A DNA stretch of 64,000 bases from Salinicoccus sp. Bachu38 (GCF_038561955.2 NZ_CP138333.2:1550001-1614000), one strand, 5' to 3'; positions 10,907-20,799 are shown, counted from the first letter of the stretch. Program-made: numbers and translations. The notes: a model not told the origin generated them from the sequence alone.

Positions 10907-11869
10907 TTAAAGTTTGCTGTCCAACGCTTTAATCAATGCATCCAGTTCCTCACGGGAGGCGACGCTCACTCCGCTTGCCAGAGGATGGCCACCGCCGCCG
11001 AATCTTTCTGCCACATCATTGATGACGGTTTTCCTGGAACGCAGCCTGACACGGATCTCGTCCTCCTCTTCGACCGCCATGAACCATATGGCAGCTTCCT
11101 CTATCTCCCTGTAGAGGTTGACATGCATGCTCGCCTCGTTGCTGTTGATATCATATTCCTCGAGTATGGACTTCGGCACCCATACAGAAAGTACGCCCTT
11201 CTCCGTCATCTCGAAATTGTCGATGAGATACCCTTTGAATTTGAACTGCCTGATGGACTGCCTGTTCATATCGCTCATGTCTTTTGTGGCGTCAAAATTG
11301 AACTTCTTCAGTTCAGATGCCACTTTATGCGTCATGCTGCTCGTGTTGTCGAACAGGAACCTGCCGGTGTCCCCGACGATCCCTGCAAACAGCAGCCTGG
11401 CTGAAACATCATTGATGTAGTCATTGTCGAAGCCCCATACAAAGGACAGCAGGAATATCAGCTCCGAAGTCGATGATACGCCAGGTTCCACAATATTGAG
11501 GTCACCAAAAGGATCGTGATTCGGGTGGTGGTCTATTTTGACGACTTTGTCCCCGAGGGACAGATCTCCGTCAATCCGGTCCACGCCTGCAGTATCCACT
11601 ACGATGAGGAGCGGCTTTTCGACTGAGGTTGCGGTATCCATTTCCCCGAGGAATGCCAGTGAAGGCTCCGTTTCCCCGAGCGCCGTCACTTTCTTGTTCG
11701 GAAAGATCGATTTCAATATCGCCTTCAGTCCCAATTGGGCTCCGATGGCATCGGGATCGGGTCTCACATGCCTCAATATGATGATTTCATCGTACTCGTT
11801 GATCATGTTGAGAAGTGTCTTATGATTGCTTTTTAATGTTGGAAATCCATTTATATATTCTGTGAACAA
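10907..11869 (-). CDS. nrnA: DHH-family oligoribonuclease and pAp phosphatase
   Basis: Degrades nano-RNA dinucleotides and removes the 3' phosphate from pAp in the cytoplasm. DHH motifs are all present: HVRPDPDAIGA, the metal-binding VVDTAGVDR, IDHHPNHD, and the C-terminal DHHA1 glycine loop FGGGGHPLASG. The start at 11869 is TTG, with GGGAG 8-9 bases upstream; the next in-frame ATG (residue 22) lacks a good site and would shorten the N terminus before the conserved core. The 320-residue length is usual. It lies directly upstream of dnaE, as the ytqI-dnaE neighbourhood does in Bacillus. Confidence 0.92.
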   Translation of the reverse strand: MFTEYINGFPTLKSNHKTLLNMINEYDEIIILRHVRPDPDAIGAQLGLKAILKSIFPNKKVTALGETEPSLAFLGEMDTATSVEKPLLIVVDTAGVDRIDGDLSLGDKVVKIDHHPNHDPFGDLNIVEPGVSSTSELIFLLSFVWGFDNDYINDVSARLLFAGIVGDTGRFLFDNTSSMTHKVASELKKFNFDATKDMSDMNRQSIRQFKFKGYLIDNFEMTEKGVLSVWVPKSILEEYDINSNEASMHVNLYREIEEAAIWFMAVEEEDEIRVRLRSRKTVINDVAERFGGGGHPLASGVSVASREELDALIKALDSKL

Positions 11870-11946
11870 TTAAAAATCTCCCTCTATTTGGATTTACTTG
11901 GTCAGTATAATAAATTATACTACAATATGGAATGGAGTTGTATCCG

Positions 11947-12294
11947 ATGGAAATGTTATATCAGATTGCTGTCTCCTTTCTCGTCACCGTGCTCCTACTC
12001 AGCTTTTTCATGTTCATCCTCTATAAAGTGAGGATGGTAAGGAGCGACCGTGATGTCAGAAAGGCATACTACAACAGCATATCAAGAATCTGGCTTGGTG
12101 TATTGATCCTGTCATTCGGTCTTAACACGATGTTCCAGTTTCCTACAGCCGTTTCATATATTATTGGCGTACTGTTCATTGCTGTCGGTGCATATAATAT
12201 ATGGCATTTCAATGCTGCAAGGAAATACTTCAAAGGCAATCTGCCAATTGAAGACAAGGCATGGGCAGACTTCAATCGCAAGTCCGGAAAATAG
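11947..12294 (+). CDS. ytpI: YtpI-like small membrane protein
   Basis: A 115-residue membrane protein with three hydrophobic helices (about residues 4-26, 43-62, 67-85) and a short charged tail. It matches the size and position of YtpI next to nrnA and ytoI in Bacillus, whose function is unknown. Upstream in-frame ATG at 11932 is less likely because TGGAG lies 9 bases before the ATG at 11947. It is divergent from nrnA and convergent with ytoI, with a shared terminator. Confidence 0.75.
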   Translation: MEMLYQIAVSFLVTVLLLSFFMFILYKVRMVRSDRDVRKAYYNSISRIWLGVLILSFGLNTMFQFPTAVSYIIGVLFIAVGAYNIWHFNAARKYFKGNLPIEDKAWADFNRKSGK

Positions 12295-12322
12295 ACAAGT
12301 GGATTCCACTTGTCTATTTTTC
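12291..12322. terminator. Bidirectional terminator between ytpI and ytoI
   Basis: A perfect 13-bp inverted repeat ATAGACAAGTGGA / TCCACTTGTCTAT around one central T, followed on the plus strand by TTTTTCTTT. The stop codons of both convergent genes lie in or beside the hairpin arms. Confidence 0.85.
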
Positions 12323-13579
12323 TTTGTAATATTGGATGAGCAGCATCGCCTTCGAATACATTTCCCCATTCGACAGCGCCTCTATCTCAAGCCTCAGGAA
12401 CTGGTCTCCCAGGTCCAGTATGTGCCCTTCGATGGCCAGTTCCTGGTTCATCTGGACCAGCTTGATGTTCATCACATTGAGCGTGTCGATATGATAACTG
12501 TGGATGCCGTTGTTATTGAGCACCACTTCTGCGAGACGTTCGATGAGCCGCATGAATTCGGACTGCGCGATACTGCCATATTCATCTGTCATGAACGGCA
12601 TGACTTTGATATGGATACTGTTCTCCTCAATCCTCATCTCCCGGTCCATCAGCGTGTCCGAGGAGAGGGCGCTGCCAAGCTTGCTTGACTCCCTCTGCTT
12701 GAATACATCCCGGCGGTGCACAATGCCTACCAGCGTGCCATCCTCTTCTACGACCGGGACGATATTCAGCTGATGCCAGCTCATCAGCTGCCTTAGACGC
12801 TGCAGTGTACTGGAAGTGGTCGCAACTATGTCGGAAGGGGTCGCATCCACCCCTCTTTCAATCAGCTCTGGAAGTTCGGAGGACTTTATCACACCTTTGT
12901 ATTTTCCCTCTGCCGTAAGCACTGTAATCTTATCCGCCGGGAAATACTCCTTCCCGGCATCCCTCTTGATATCATAGACATACTCGTCCTGCCTGATGAC
13001 AAGATCGCTCGCGGTAATCACATTCGTCATCAGGAGCATGCTGTAGAGTTCCCTTTGGATGATCGATGCAACGGAGAATGTATCCGCTGTGGTCGATATG
13101 ACCGGGAGCGCCAGTGCTTCGGCTTTTCTGAGGATTGCAGCATCCGCACCGAAACCACCTGTAATCAGTATTCCAGAGTAGTTTTCGAGCGCACGCCACT
13201 GGGCATCCTCCCGGTTCCCGACGATCAGGAGCGCCCCTTCTTCCAGGTAGGTTTCCAGTGCGTCCGTACGCATCGCACCGATGATGAATTTACTGATTTC
13301 ACGGTCCAGTCCTTCCGCACCGGCCAGTACCTTGCCTTCGATCACCCGGTTCACCTGCTCGAAACTCAGGTTTCCTTCTATGTATTGCGCTTTGGGGGCG
13401 ACTCTGATCGTGCCGACCCTTTCGATTGTTTTGACCAGACCTTCCTTTTCAGCATCCTTTATCGCCCTGTAGCTCGTCCCATCCGAAACACCGAGATGGG
13501 CAGAGATCTGCCTGACCGAAATTTTAGCGCCTTCCGGGAGGCTGTATATATATTCAAGAATTTCATCATGTTTTGACAT
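12314..13579 (-). CDS. ytoI: YtoI-like HTH, DRTGG, CBS and hot-dog domain protein
   Basis: A 421-residue cytoplasmic protein with four modules. Residues about 15-60 are a winged helix (VRQISAHLGVSDGTSYRAIK); 75-180 are a DRTGG domain (here ITGGFGADAAILRKAE). Two CBS repeats cover about 195-310, the nucleotide-sensing kind, and about 320-421 look like a thioesterase-type hot-dog domain. This is the plan of Bacillus YtoI. CBS pairs often bind adenine nucleotides, so a metabolite-responsive regulator is likely but not shown. It has its own upstream region and ends at the shared hairpin with ytpI. Confidence 0.88.
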   Translation of the reverse strand: MSKHDEILEYIYSLPEGAKISVRQISAHLGVSDGTSYRAIKDAEKEGLVKTIERVGTIRVAPKAQYIEGNLSFEQVNRVIEGKVLAGAEGLDREISKFIIGAMRTDALETYLEEGALLIVGNREDAQWRALENYSGILITGGFGADAAILRKAEALALPVISTTADTFSVASIIQRELYSMLLMTNVITASDLVIRQDEYVYDIKRDAGKEYFPADKITVLTAEGKYKGVIKSSELPELIERGVDATPSDIVATTSSTLQRLRQLMSWHQLNIVPVVEEDGTLVGIVHRRDVFKQRESSKLGSALSSDTLMDREMRIEENSIHIKVMPFMTDEYGSIAQSEFMRLIERLAEVVLNNNGIHSYHIDTLNVMNIKLVQMNQELAIEGHILDLGDQFLRLEIEALSNGEMYSKAMLLIQYYKEK

Positions 13580-13611
13580 CTAATCACCTGGCATCCATTT
13601 TATAAAAATGA

Positions 13612-13633
13612 GGAACACCACTCCTGGTGTCCC
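13612..13633 (-). terminator. Terminator of ytkL
   Basis: Stem GGGACACCA / TGGTGTTCC (read on the minus strand) with a 4-base loop, then CATTTTTAT. It lies 26 bases after the ytkL stop and before the ytoI start. Confidence 0.7.
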
Positions 13634-13658
13634 CCACCTGTCATTATATTCAGAATCC

Positions 13659-14345
13659 CTATTGAAAATCCACCGTTTCGCCCGGTTTCAATACCTGGAC
13701 CTGTGTCTTTGCCCTGCTTTTGAATGCTTCCGCATCCTGTTTGATCGGAGGGAAAGTGTCATAGTGCACCGGCACGGCAACTTTTGGACGGATCAGTTCG
13801 TCTGTTGCATGGGCCGCATCTTCGATGCCCATTGTAAAGTGGTCGCCGATTGGTACAAATGCCACATCGAACGGTCCATTGAGGTCGGAAATGAGCTTCA
13901 TGTCACCGAAAATCCCTGTATCACCGGCATGGTAGACTTTCTTCTCTCCCGCTTCGATGATGATGCCCGTCGGCATCCCCGTATAATGTACATTGCCTTC
14001 ATCATCGGTGAAGCTGGAACTGTGGAAGGCATGTACAAATTTTATCGAACCGAATTCGAACGACTTCCTACCGCCGATGTTCATTCCGATTGTCTCGAGC
14101 CCCTGGCCTTCAAGATAGCCGGCCAGCTCCACGGGAGCGACAACCGTAGCATCATTGTTTTTCGCAATCGTGACTGTATCCCCCACATGGTCGTTATGGC
14201 CATGGGTCAGGAGTATATAGTCCACTTTTACATCATCTGCGTTCAAATCCGTCAGTTCATTGCCATTGATGAACGGATCCACGATGACTTTTGAATCATT
14301 GTTTTCGAGTTGGATGATTGAATGGCCGTGATAGCTTAATTTCAT
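13659..14345 (-). CDS. ytkL: UPF0173 metallo-beta-lactamase-fold hydrolase
   Basis: A 228-residue predicted metal-dependent hydrolase of the YtkL/UPF0173 family. The metal site [11 protein letters not shown] is at about residue 50-60, with further ligands in [21 protein letters not shown] and the C-terminal VPVHYDTFP. No substrate is known for the family. The ATG at 14345 has AGGAAGGAT before it and gives the family start MKLSYHGHS; the longer reading from 14408 has no ribosome site. It is divergent from the unknown gene at 14445. Confidence 0.9.
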   Translation of the reverse strand: MKLSYHGHSIIQLENNDSKVIVDPFINGNELTDLNADDVKVDYILLTHGHNDHVGDTVTIAKNNDATVVAPVELAGYLEGQGLETIGMNIGGRKSFEFGSIKFVHAFHSSSFTDDEGNVHYTGMPTGIIIEAGEKKVYHAGDTGIFGDMKLISDLNGPFDVAFVPIGDHFTMGIEDAAHATDELIRPKVAVPVHYDTFPPIKQDAEAFKSRAKTQVQVLKPGETVDFQ

Positions 14346-14444
14346 GAAATCCTTCCTTCCTGAATGATTGTTGCATGTTATTACTTTACCCGAAGACCTT
14401 CGATTCATTCATTATTATGATACAATTTTTATGAGGTGAAATAT

Positions 14445-15023
14445 ATGAAAACGATTCATCTGAATCATGAACTTTCCAAAGATTATACATCTGAAATATT
14501 GGCAAAACCGGATTTCAGCACACCAAATTTGGCCCTCACGGGCATGAAGAAGGCGCTGTATCCAGGCAGCGAACACTTCGTTTCCATCAACCACTGGGAG
14601 GAATCGGATCCCTTCCTGCAGAAGAACATCATCGTGGAGACCGTACGCATGCTAGAGGATGCCGATGGCTTCATCACCGATCAGATTTTTGAGGACCGCC
14701 ATCATCACATCAATCTGACGTTTGTCAGTGAACTCTCAAATATCATCGGCAACCGCCATTTCATCGCCGGTCCGAGCTTCAGCAAGGTACCTCCATTCCT
14801 CCAGAGCCGGCTGCTCGATGAACTTGTTTCACACGATGTATCAGGTGTGATGTATGACGTAAGGGATATGGATCCGGACGACTTCAATGCACTGCAGCCC
14901 CTCGCAAAACTGAAGATCCATGCAAAAAAGCGCATCGTCCTCATACCGGTCGTCAAAGACGAAGAACAGAAGAAGGCATTGACACGCAACATCCCTTTCG
15001 AGGTCGTCTGTGTTGCAGAGTGA
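14445..15023 (+). CDS. Conserved-looking protein of unknown function
   Basis: A 192-residue soluble protein that I do not recognise. It has no signal peptide or membrane helix. It opens with MKTIHLNHELSKD. It is rich in His near 85-90 (EDRHHHINLTF) and has alternating beta and alpha segments, ending in a strand (IPFEVVCVAE). The pattern would fit a small alpha/beta enzyme or sugar-binding fold, but no catalytic signature is convincing. The ATG at 14445 follows GAGGTGAA at good spacing; GTG at 14436 lies inside that site. It stands alone between divergent ytkL and the downstream dehydrogenase, 62 bases away. Confidence 0.6.
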   Translation: MKTIHLNHELSKDYTSEILAKPDFSTPNLALTGMKKALYPGSEHFVSINHWEESDPFLQKNIIVETVRMLEDADGFITDQIFEDRHHHINLTFVSELSNIIGNRHFIAGPSFSKVPPFLQSRLLDELVSHDVSGVMYDVRDMDPDDFNALQPLAKLKIHAKKRIVLIPVVKDEEQKKALTRNIPFEVVCVAE

Positions 15024-15085
15024 TGTTTATAATCCCTTTATAGGGGAATAAAGTATGCAACACTCATGCAAAGGATGTGTCAATA

Positions 15086-16216
15086 TTGCAAGCTGTAACT
15101 GTACAAGGAAAAAGCAAAGTCAAGGTTAAGAAGATGAAAGCGCCCGAAATACAGGAAGGAACGGACATGATCATCAAAGTAACATCCACAGCCATCTGCG
15201 GTTCGGACCTGCACCTTTATAGGAAGAGTATGCCCATATCAGATGACTACATTATCGGACATGAACCGATGGGCATCGTCGAAGAAGTCGGACCAGGCGT
15301 CCAGAAGATCAAAAAGGGCGACCGCGTAGTAATCCCATTCAACATCAGTTGCGGGGAATGCCACTTCTGTCAGAATCAGATGGAAAGTCAATGTGATGTT
15401 TCAAACCCACACAATGACACTGGTGCCTACTTCGGTTTCTCTGAACAGTTCGGGAACTATCCGGGCGGACAGGCAGAATACTTAAGGGTACCTTATGCTG
15501 ACTTCACTTCATTCGTTGTACCGGAAGATAGCGAACTCGAAGATGAAAGCGTATTGTTCCTATCCGATGTCATGCCTACAGCATACTGGAGCGTAATCAA
15601 TAGCGGTGTCAAAAATGGAGATACAGTGATCATCCTCGGCTCCGGTCCCATTGGCCTGATGGCACAGAAATTCGCCTGGATGAAAGGCGCCAAACGTGTC
15701 ATCGCCGTCGACCATGACCCTATCAGGTTGAACCATGCCAAACACACAAACAATGTTGAAACGTTCAACTACAAAGAATACGACGACGTTGGCAAGAATC
15801 TTCATGAATCCACCAAAGGTGGTGCCGAAGTCGTCATCGACTGCGTTGGAATGGACGGCGAGATCACGGCGAAGGACCGCATCAAGACACTCGGCGGACA
15901 GATTGGAACAATCGATCCGATCATCACCGCTGCAGACTCGGTCAAAAAATTTGGAACCATCCAGTTGACTGGCGTCTATGGTGCCCCGGCAACAGGCTAT
16001 CCGCTGCCAAAGATTTTCTCAAGAAACGTTACAGTAAAAAGTGGCCAGGCGCCCGTCATACATTTCATGCCTGAACTCTACAGAATGGTGGAGGACGGAA
16101 AAATAGACCCGACGGATATCATCACGCATAATGTTCCGCTTAAAAAAGCGGAGAAGATGTACAAGATATTCGATGGCCATGAAGATGAATGTATAAAAGT
16201 CGTCATGAAGCCATAA
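15086..16216 (+). CDS. Zinc-dependent alcohol or formaldehyde dehydrogenase
   Basis: A medium-chain dehydrogenase of 376 residues, oxidising alcohols or aldehydes with NAD. Catalytic zinc ligands are in CGSDLH (Cys near 36) and GHEPMG (His-Glu near 60). The structural zinc loop CGECHFCQ and the following CDVS are present. The Rossmann motif GSGPIGLMAQ lies near 190. The extra loop after the structural zinc (NPHNDTGAYFG) resembles glutathione-independent formaldehyde dehydrogenases. The TTG at 15086 sits 10 bases after AAAGGA, whereas the in-frame GTG at 15077 is too close to that site. It is monocistronic and ends at a strong shared terminator. Confidence 0.85.
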   Translation: MQAVTVQGKSKVKVKKMKAPEIQEGTDMIIKVTSTAICGSDLHLYRKSMPISDDYIIGHEPMGIVEEVGPGVQKIKKGDRVVIPFNISCGECHFCQNQMESQCDVSNPHNDTGAYFGFSEQFGNYPGGQAEYLRVPYADFTSFVVPEDSELEDESVLFLSDVMPTAYWSVINSGVKNGDTVIILGSGPIGLMAQKFAWMKGAKRVIAVDHDPIRLNHAKHTNNVETFNYKEYDDVGKNLHESTKGGAEVVIDCVGMDGEITAKDRIKTLGGQIGTIDPIITAADSVKKFGTIQLTGVYGAPATGYPLPKIFSRNVTVKSGQAPVIHFMPELYRMVEDGKIDPTDIITHNVPLKKAEKMYKIFDGHEDECIKVVMKP

Positions 16217-16229
16217 AATTCAATATTGA

Positions 16230-16269
16230 AAAAGGCCTGCAGCGCACACACTCGCTCTGCAGGCCTTTT
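16230..16269. terminator. Bidirectional terminator between dehydrogenase and ald
   Basis: Thirteen-bp stem AAAAGGCCTGCAG / CTGCAGGCCTTTT with a 14-base loop; A-run and T-run on either side allow use by both convergent genes. Confidence 0.9.
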
Positions 16270-16287
16270 CTATTGGACAATCACATT

Positions 16288-17400
16288 CTACAGAAGCTCG
16301 TTCACATCTTTGTATTCCAGGTTCTGCGCTTCCGCCACGGCCTTGTATGTAACATGGCCACCGAGCGTATTGAACCCACCGAGCAATGATGGATTTTTCT
16401 TAGCTGCTTCACTATAGCCTTTATTCGCAATCTGGAGCCCATATGCCATCGTTGCATTCGTCAATGCGATTGTGGAAGTGCGTGGTACGGCACCCGGCAT
16501 GTTTGCTACGGCGTAGTGGACGACGTCATGCTTGAAGTAGATCGGATCATCATGCGTCGTCACCTTGTCGGTCGTCTCGAAGATGCCGCCCTGGTCGATG
16601 GCGATATCCACAACCACAGAGCCGGCATTCATGGATCGGATCATATCTTCAGTGACGAGACGGGGTGCACGTGCCCCGGGAATAAGTACTGCTCCGACGA
16701 CGAGATCGCTGTTCTTGACCGCCTGGGCAATGTTCAACGGAGAGGACATGAGCGTCTGCACACTTGTGCCAAACAGGTCATCCAGTTCCCTCAGTCGTTT
16801 AGGGTTAAGGTCCAGTATCGTTACATCGGCTCCCAGTCCAACAGCCATCTTGGCAGCATTGGTTCCAGCCATGCCGCCGCCGATGATCGTCACCTTGCCG
16901 CGTGAGACACCAGGTACGCCACTCAGCAGGATGCCTTTCCCCCCATTGATCTTCTGGAGGTATTCTGCGCCGATCTGCGTCGCCATACGCCCCGCCACTT
17001 CACTCATCGGTGACAGCAATGGAAGGGAACCATCGGGCAGCTGGATCGTTTCATATGCAATGGCAGTGACCTTCTTCTCAAGAAGCGCCTGTGTCAGCTC
17101 TTTTTCAGGAGCCAGGTGAAGATATGTAAACAGGATCATTTCCTCCTTGAAATATCCGAATTCCTCCGGCAGCGGTTCCTTGACCTTGACCACCATTTCG
17201 ACATCCCACGCTTCATCGGCAGTGTCTACAATCTTTGCACCCGCATCAGTGTAGTCCACATCCTCAAAATAGGAGTCTGCCCCTGCATCCTTCTCCACCA
17301 GCACAGTATGGCCTGCTTCAACAAAAGCATGCACCCCACCCGGTGTCAGGCCAACCCTGCTCTCATTGTTTTTGATTTCCTTAGGCACACCAATTCTCAT
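16288..17400 (-). CDS. ald: Alanine dehydrogenase
   Basis: Reversible oxidative deamination of L-alanine to pyruvate and ammonium with NAD. The 370-residue protein begins [20 protein letters not shown]. It shows the substrate lysine region [30 protein letters not shown], and the nucleotide loop [13 protein letters not shown] near 170. The C-terminal [17 protein letters not shown] is typical. Start at 17400 is preceded by AAAGGGG; the ATG six codons upstream (17418) is inside that leader. Divergent from the usp gene, and close to ackA as in staphylococci. Confidence 0.96.
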   Translation of the reverse strand: MRIGVPKEIKNNESRVGLTPGGVHAFVEAGHTVLVEKDAGADSYFEDVDYTDAGAKIVDTADEAWDVEMVVKVKEPLPEEFGYFKEEMILFTYLHLAPEKELTQALLEKKVTAIAYETIQLPDGSLPLLSPMSEVAGRMATQIGAEYLQKINGGKGILLSGVPGVSRGKVTIIGGGMAGTNAAKMAVGLGADVTILDLNPKRLRELDDLFGTSVQTLMSSPLNIAQAVKNSDLVVGAVLIPGARAPRLVTEDMIRSMNAGSVVVDIAIDQGGIFETTDKVTTHDDPIYFKHDVVHYAVANMPGAVPRTSTIALTNATMAYGLQIANKGYSEAAKKNPSLLGGFNTLGGHVTYKAVAEAQNLEYKDVNELL

Positions 17401-17556
17401 TTTTGAAACCCCTTTCATTTATAAACTTCGCAACGAGACAATTGTATCATAGAGTTAACAAATTAGTCATGAAGTTCCCTTGTAAAAAGTTATAATTTTC
17501 TCAAAATGTGGTATAGTATACATGAAAGCGATACAGCAAGGAAAGGGGTATTTAAA

Positions 17557-18054
17557 ATGCTTAAGTATGATAACATTCTAATCGCAGTAGACGGATCCCG
17601 GGAAGCTGAATGGGCGTTCCACAAAGCAATCGACATCGCAAAGCGTAACAACTCCAAGCTTTCCATCATCAACGTCATCGACACGCGCTCCTTCGCTTCA
17701 GTAGAAGCCTACGACCGTACCATTTCACAGCGTGCCAATGATTTCGCCCAAAAACTGCTTGATGGCTACGAAGCACTTGCCCTGGACAGAGGCGTCGAAG
17801 AAGTCGACAAGATCATCGACTACGGCTCTCCAAAGTCCATCATCCCGAAGAAAGCGGTCAAAAAGACAGGCGCCGACCTGATCGCCTGTGGTGCCACAGG
17901 TCTCAATGCTGTTGAACGCTTCATCATCGGCTCCGTATCAGAAGCCATTGTCCGCCATGCACCTTGTGATGTACTGGTCGTCAGAACTGAGACACTGCCG
18001 GATGATTTCGAACCTGTTGTCGCAACGGAAGAATTCATGAACGAAAATAAATAA
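17557..18054 (+). CDS. Universal stress protein, UspA family
   Basis: A 165-residue cytoplasmic Usp domain of the nucleotide-binding kind. It has the N-terminal strand ILIAVDGSREAEWAF and the ATP-loop pattern ACGATGLNAVERFIIGSVSEA (G-2x-G-9x-GS), followed by DVLVVR. GGAAAGGGG precedes the ATG at 17557. Usp genes between ald and ackA are conserved in staphylococci, where they are linked with stationary phase and acetate metabolism. TATAGT at 17512-17517 could be the -10, but its -35 is poor. Confidence 0.92.
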   Translation: MLKYDNILIAVDGSREAEWAFHKAIDIAKRNNSKLSIINVIDTRSFASVEAYDRTISQRANDFAQKLLDGYEALALDRGVEEVDKIIDYGSPKSIIPKKAVKKTGADLIACGATGLNAVERFIIGSVSEAIVRHAPCDVLVVRTETLPDDFEPVVATEEFMNENK

Positions 18055-18064
18055 CTGCCATTGA

Positions 18065-18100
18065 AAAAGCCCCTGGAATGCTGAGCATTCCAAGGGCTTT
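18065..18100. terminator. Bidirectional terminator between usp and ackA
   Basis: Stem of about 17 bp (AAAGCCC, TGGAATGC and their complements, one bulge) with a 3-base loop, flanked by A-rich and T-rich tracts. It serves the convergent pair usp and ackA. Confidence 0.85.
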
Positions 18101-18104
18101 AAAT

Positions 18105-19295
18105 TTATAGTCCGGCGATTCTCATGACATCCCTTGCGATCATGACTTCTTCGTCTGTCGGGATGATGATGATCTTGACCGGTGAATACGGGTGGTTGAT
18201 GAATTTCTCCTGCCCCCGTACATTGTTCATTGATGGATCGAAGTACACACCCATGAACTCGAGGCCTTCGATGACCTTCTCGCGGACGATGTTCGAATTT
18301 TCACCAACACCGGCTGTGAAGATGATGGCATCCAGACCGCCCATACGGGTCGCATATGAACCCATATACTTATGAATCCTTTCACCAAAGACTTCAAGTG
18401 CCAGAATGGCCCTCTCGTTACCCTTCTGCGCCTCGCTTTCTATATCACGGAGGTCACTTGAGAATCCACTCACACCGAGGAGTCCGGATTCCTTATTGAG
18501 CACATTCAGTACTTCAACTGCCGATTTGCCGGTCTTCTCCATGATGTACGGGATCAGCGCCGGATCGATGTTTCCGGACCGTGTACCCATGGTCACGCCG
18601 GCAAGGGGGGTGAAGCCCATGGAAGTATCCACGGATTTTCCGCCTTTGACTGCAGCGATGCTTGCACCATTGCCGAGGTGACAGCTGATCAGCCTCAGCT
18701 CCTCCAGTGGTCTGCCGAGGAGTTCACTGGCGCGCTGTGTCACATATTTATGACTCGTGCCGTGGAAGCCGTATTTTCTGATGCCGTAATCCTTATAATA
18801 ATGATACGGCAGGCTGTACAGGTAGGAACTCTCAGGCATGGTCTGGTGGAATGAAGTATCAAAGACCGCCACATGCGGAACATCCGGAAGCAGCTCCCTG
18901 AATGCATTGATCCCCATCAGATTGGCCGGGTTGTGGAGGGGCGCAAGTTCACTGAGCTCCTGGATGTGGTGGGCCACTTCATCATCTATCAGCACAGAAT
19001 CGTCGAATGTTTCGCCACCATGGACCACCCTGTGGCCGCTTGCTTCAATATCATTGATGTCTTTGATGACATCGTATTCCACAAGTTTCTTGAGCATGAG
19101 GTTCACGGCTTCTTCGTGATCTTTGAAATCCTGTTCCAGTTTATGCTTCTCTCCATCGATGGTGATGGAGAAGATGCCATTTTCAAGCCCTATGCGTTCC
19201 ACAAGACCCTTGGCAATCTCTTTCTCTTCGGGCATTTCAAACAATTGGAATTTAAAAGATGAACTGCCTGCATTTATAGCAATAATCTTAGACAT
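18105..19295 (-). CDS. ackA: Acetate kinase
   Basis: Interconverts acetyl phosphate plus ADP with acetate plus ATP, giving ATP by overflow metabolism. The 396-residue protein opens with the ASKHA nucleotide loop [13 protein letters not shown]. It shows [32 protein letters not shown] and HLGNGASI, and the C-terminal adenosine motif FTAGVGENS. Everything needed is in place. It follows ytxK by 17 bases, so it is likely cotranscribed with it, and ends at the hairpin shared with usp. Confidence 0.97.
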   Translation of the reverse strand: MSKIIAINAGSSSFKFQLFEMPEEKEIAKGLVERIGLENGIFSITIDGEKHKLEQDFKDHEEAVNLMLKKLVEYDVIKDINDIEASGHRVVHGGETFDDSVLIDDEVAHHIQELSELAPLHNPANLMGINAFRELLPDVPHVAVFDTSFHQTMPESSYLYSLPYHYYKDYGIRKYGFHGTSHKYVTQRASELLGRPLEELRLISCHLGNGASIAAVKGGKSVDTSMGFTPLAGVTMGTRSGNIDPALIPYIMEKTGKSAVEVLNVLNKESGLLGVSGFSSDLRDIESEAQKGNERAILALEVFGERIHKYMGSYATRMGGLDAIIFTAGVGENSNIVREKVIEGLEFMGVYFDPSMNNVRGQEKFINHPYSPVKIIIIPTDEEVMIARDVMRIAGL

Positions 19296-19312
19296 AACTT
19301 CCTCCCGATATA

Positions 19313-20209
19313 TTAATTCCTAGCATAACTATCATACCATGATTCCGTCTGTTCCAAGAAGTGTTTGAATTGTGATGCATTCTTGAAGTCAGGAACATCC
19401 CCGATGAGCACTTCGTTATTTTTGAGCGGTGAGAAGTTCTTCTTCATCACGATGATGGACTTCCGCTGATTTTCAGTTTTGAAGATGCTCTTCGGCAGGT
19501 TCAGGAACATGAGCAGTGTCGCGCTTTCAGACAGGTACTGCTTAATCGTTTCATTATCCTTCTCCAGCATATCCGATGGGACGACGAATACACCGATACC
19601 GTCATCCTTGACGTAGGTCATGGCACTTTCGAGCATCAGGAGGTGTGCAAAGCTTCTCCCCTTTTTGAAAGCGGTGGTGAATCCGTCCACTTCCAGTGGG
19701 TAATAGCCGATTGGCAGGTCACCGATTGCTGCATCCACCTGGTTTATACGTGCAGGTTCAATGATATCCTGCGGGTAGATGTCCATCGGAACTTCCAGGA
19801 ATTCGCATAGATTTGCATTCAGACGCGCCAGTACAGGATCCACTTCAATGCCATTCAATTGAGCGTTTTCCACCTGTTCCTTCACTGTCATGGAGAGGTG
19901 GCCCGTACCGCTTCCTGCATCAAGGATTTCCACGGAATTTCCATTGAAGAGCTGGACCAGGTGCGCCACCATATAGCCGATCGAGTCGGGCGTCAGCTGG
20001 TGGTTCGGCTGGACCTGCTCCTTCTGCACCTGATAGAGATAGGCGAACTGGAACGCTTTTCTCCGTTCATCGAACGACCCTTCACCTTCGACATACAAAA
20101 GGGCTTCTCCGAGCGCTTCAAGTCTCGATGCATCGGGGTTCTCAGCTATCAGCTGATCTGCTTCCTGTATGATTTTCTGATACGTTTTTTCCATATTTGT
20201 CTGTTCCAT
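19313..20209 (-). CDS. ytxK: YtxK-type class I SAM-dependent methyltransferase
   Basis: A 298-residue cytoplasmic protein with a helical N-terminal third, then a Rossmann-like SAM domain. Motif I is [12 protein letters not shown] near 95-106, the acidic ribose-binding Glu is in [10 protein letters not shown], and the position of the catalytic NPPY of adenine-N6 methylases reads DLPIGYYP. This altered motif is typical of YtxK and means that DNA adenine methylation should not be assumed. It sits between tpx and ackA, as in Bacillus and staphylococci. Confidence 0.88.
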   Translation of the reverse strand: MEQTNMEKTYQKIIQEADQLIAENPDASRLEALGEALLYVEGEGSFDERRKAFQFAYLYQVQKEQVQPNHQLTPDSIGYMVAHLVQLFNGNSVEILDAGSGTGHLSMTVKEQVENAQLNGIEVDPVLARLNANLCEFLEVPMDIYPQDIIEPARINQVDAAIGDLPIGYYPLEVDGFTTAFKKGRSFAHLLMLESAMTYVKDDGIGVFVVPSDMLEKDNETIKQYLSESATLLMFLNLPKSIFKTENQRKSIIVMKKNFSPLKNNEVLIGDVPDFKNASQFKHFLEQTESWYDSYARN

Positions 20210-20235
20210 AAAATCTCCTCATTGCCATAAAATAT

Positions 20236-20258
20236 GGACTGCCAGTAGGTGGCAGTCC
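20236..20258 (-). terminator. Terminator of the tpx unit
   Basis: Perfect stem GGACTGCCA / TGGCAGTCC with a 5-base loop, followed on the minus strand by ATATTTTAT, 20 bases past the tpx stop. Confidence 0.7.
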
Positions 20259-20278
20259 AGAATCTTTTTACTATTATA

Positions 20279-20776
20279 TTACATTGATTGCAATGCTTCA
20301 ATTGCTTTGTCGTAATCCGGGTGATCTGTACCTTCAGCTACATACTCGACGTACACTACCTTGTTGTTTTCGTCCAGGATGAACACGCTGCGGGCGAGAA
20401 GCCTCAGCTCTTCCATCACAACCCCGTAGTTTTCGCCGAAGGAAAGGTCTCTGTGGTCACTCAGCGTAACTGCGTTTTCCAATCCTTCATCCGCCGTCCA
20501 TCTCTTCTGTGCAAACGGCAGGTCATTGGAGATCGTCAGAACTTCGACATTATCGACGCCGGCTGCCCTTTCGTTGAACGTCTTCGTCTGTGTGCTGCAG
20601 ACCCCTGTATCAATCGAAGGAATGACGCTGATGAGCTTCCTCTTTCCTTCATAATCACTGAGATTGACTTCTTCCAAACTTGTGTTGAGTACCGTGAAGT
20701 CCGGTGCCTGGTCCCCGACTTTCAATTCTTCCCCTGTCAGGGTCATCGGATTTCCTTTAAATGTTACGTTTGCCAT
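20279..20776 (-). CDS. tpx: Thiol peroxidase (Tpx) lacking the resolving cysteine
   Basis: A periplasm-free, thioredoxin-fold peroxidase that reduces hydrogen and lipid peroxides. The 165-residue protein has the family N-terminal half, the peroxidatic site [12 protein letters not shown] with Cys60, and the C-terminal signature [19 protein letters not shown]. The second, resolving cysteine that follows LPFAQKRW in Tpx is replaced by Thr94 (codon at 20495-20497), and Cys60 is the only cysteine in the protein. It must therefore act as a one-Cys enzyme with an external thiol, or be impaired. AGGAGG is 10 bases before the ATG at 20776; the TTG at 20782 is too close. Confidence 0.93.
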   Translation of the reverse strand: MANVTFKGNPMTLTGEELKVGDQAPDFTVLNTSLEEVNLSDYEGKRKLISVIPSIDTGVCSTQTKTFNERAAGVDNVEVLTISNDLPFAQKRWTADEGLENAVTLSDHRDLSFGENYGVVMEELRLLARSVFILDENNKVVYVEYVAEGTDHPDYDKAIEALQSM

Positions 20777-20799
20777 GTCCAATCATCCTCCTGGTATAG

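Noticed and set aside
17521-17536. cre site in the usp leader (TGAAAGCGATACAGC)
   Set aside because: The left half fits but the right half is shifted by one base relative to the CcpA consensus, so I do not list it as a feature.
19313-20209. DNA adenine methylase of a restriction-modification system
   Set aside because: The SAM domain resembles adenine methylases, but the NPPY motif is replaced by DLPIGYYP and the gene order matches the housekeeping ytxK locus, with no restriction gene nearby.
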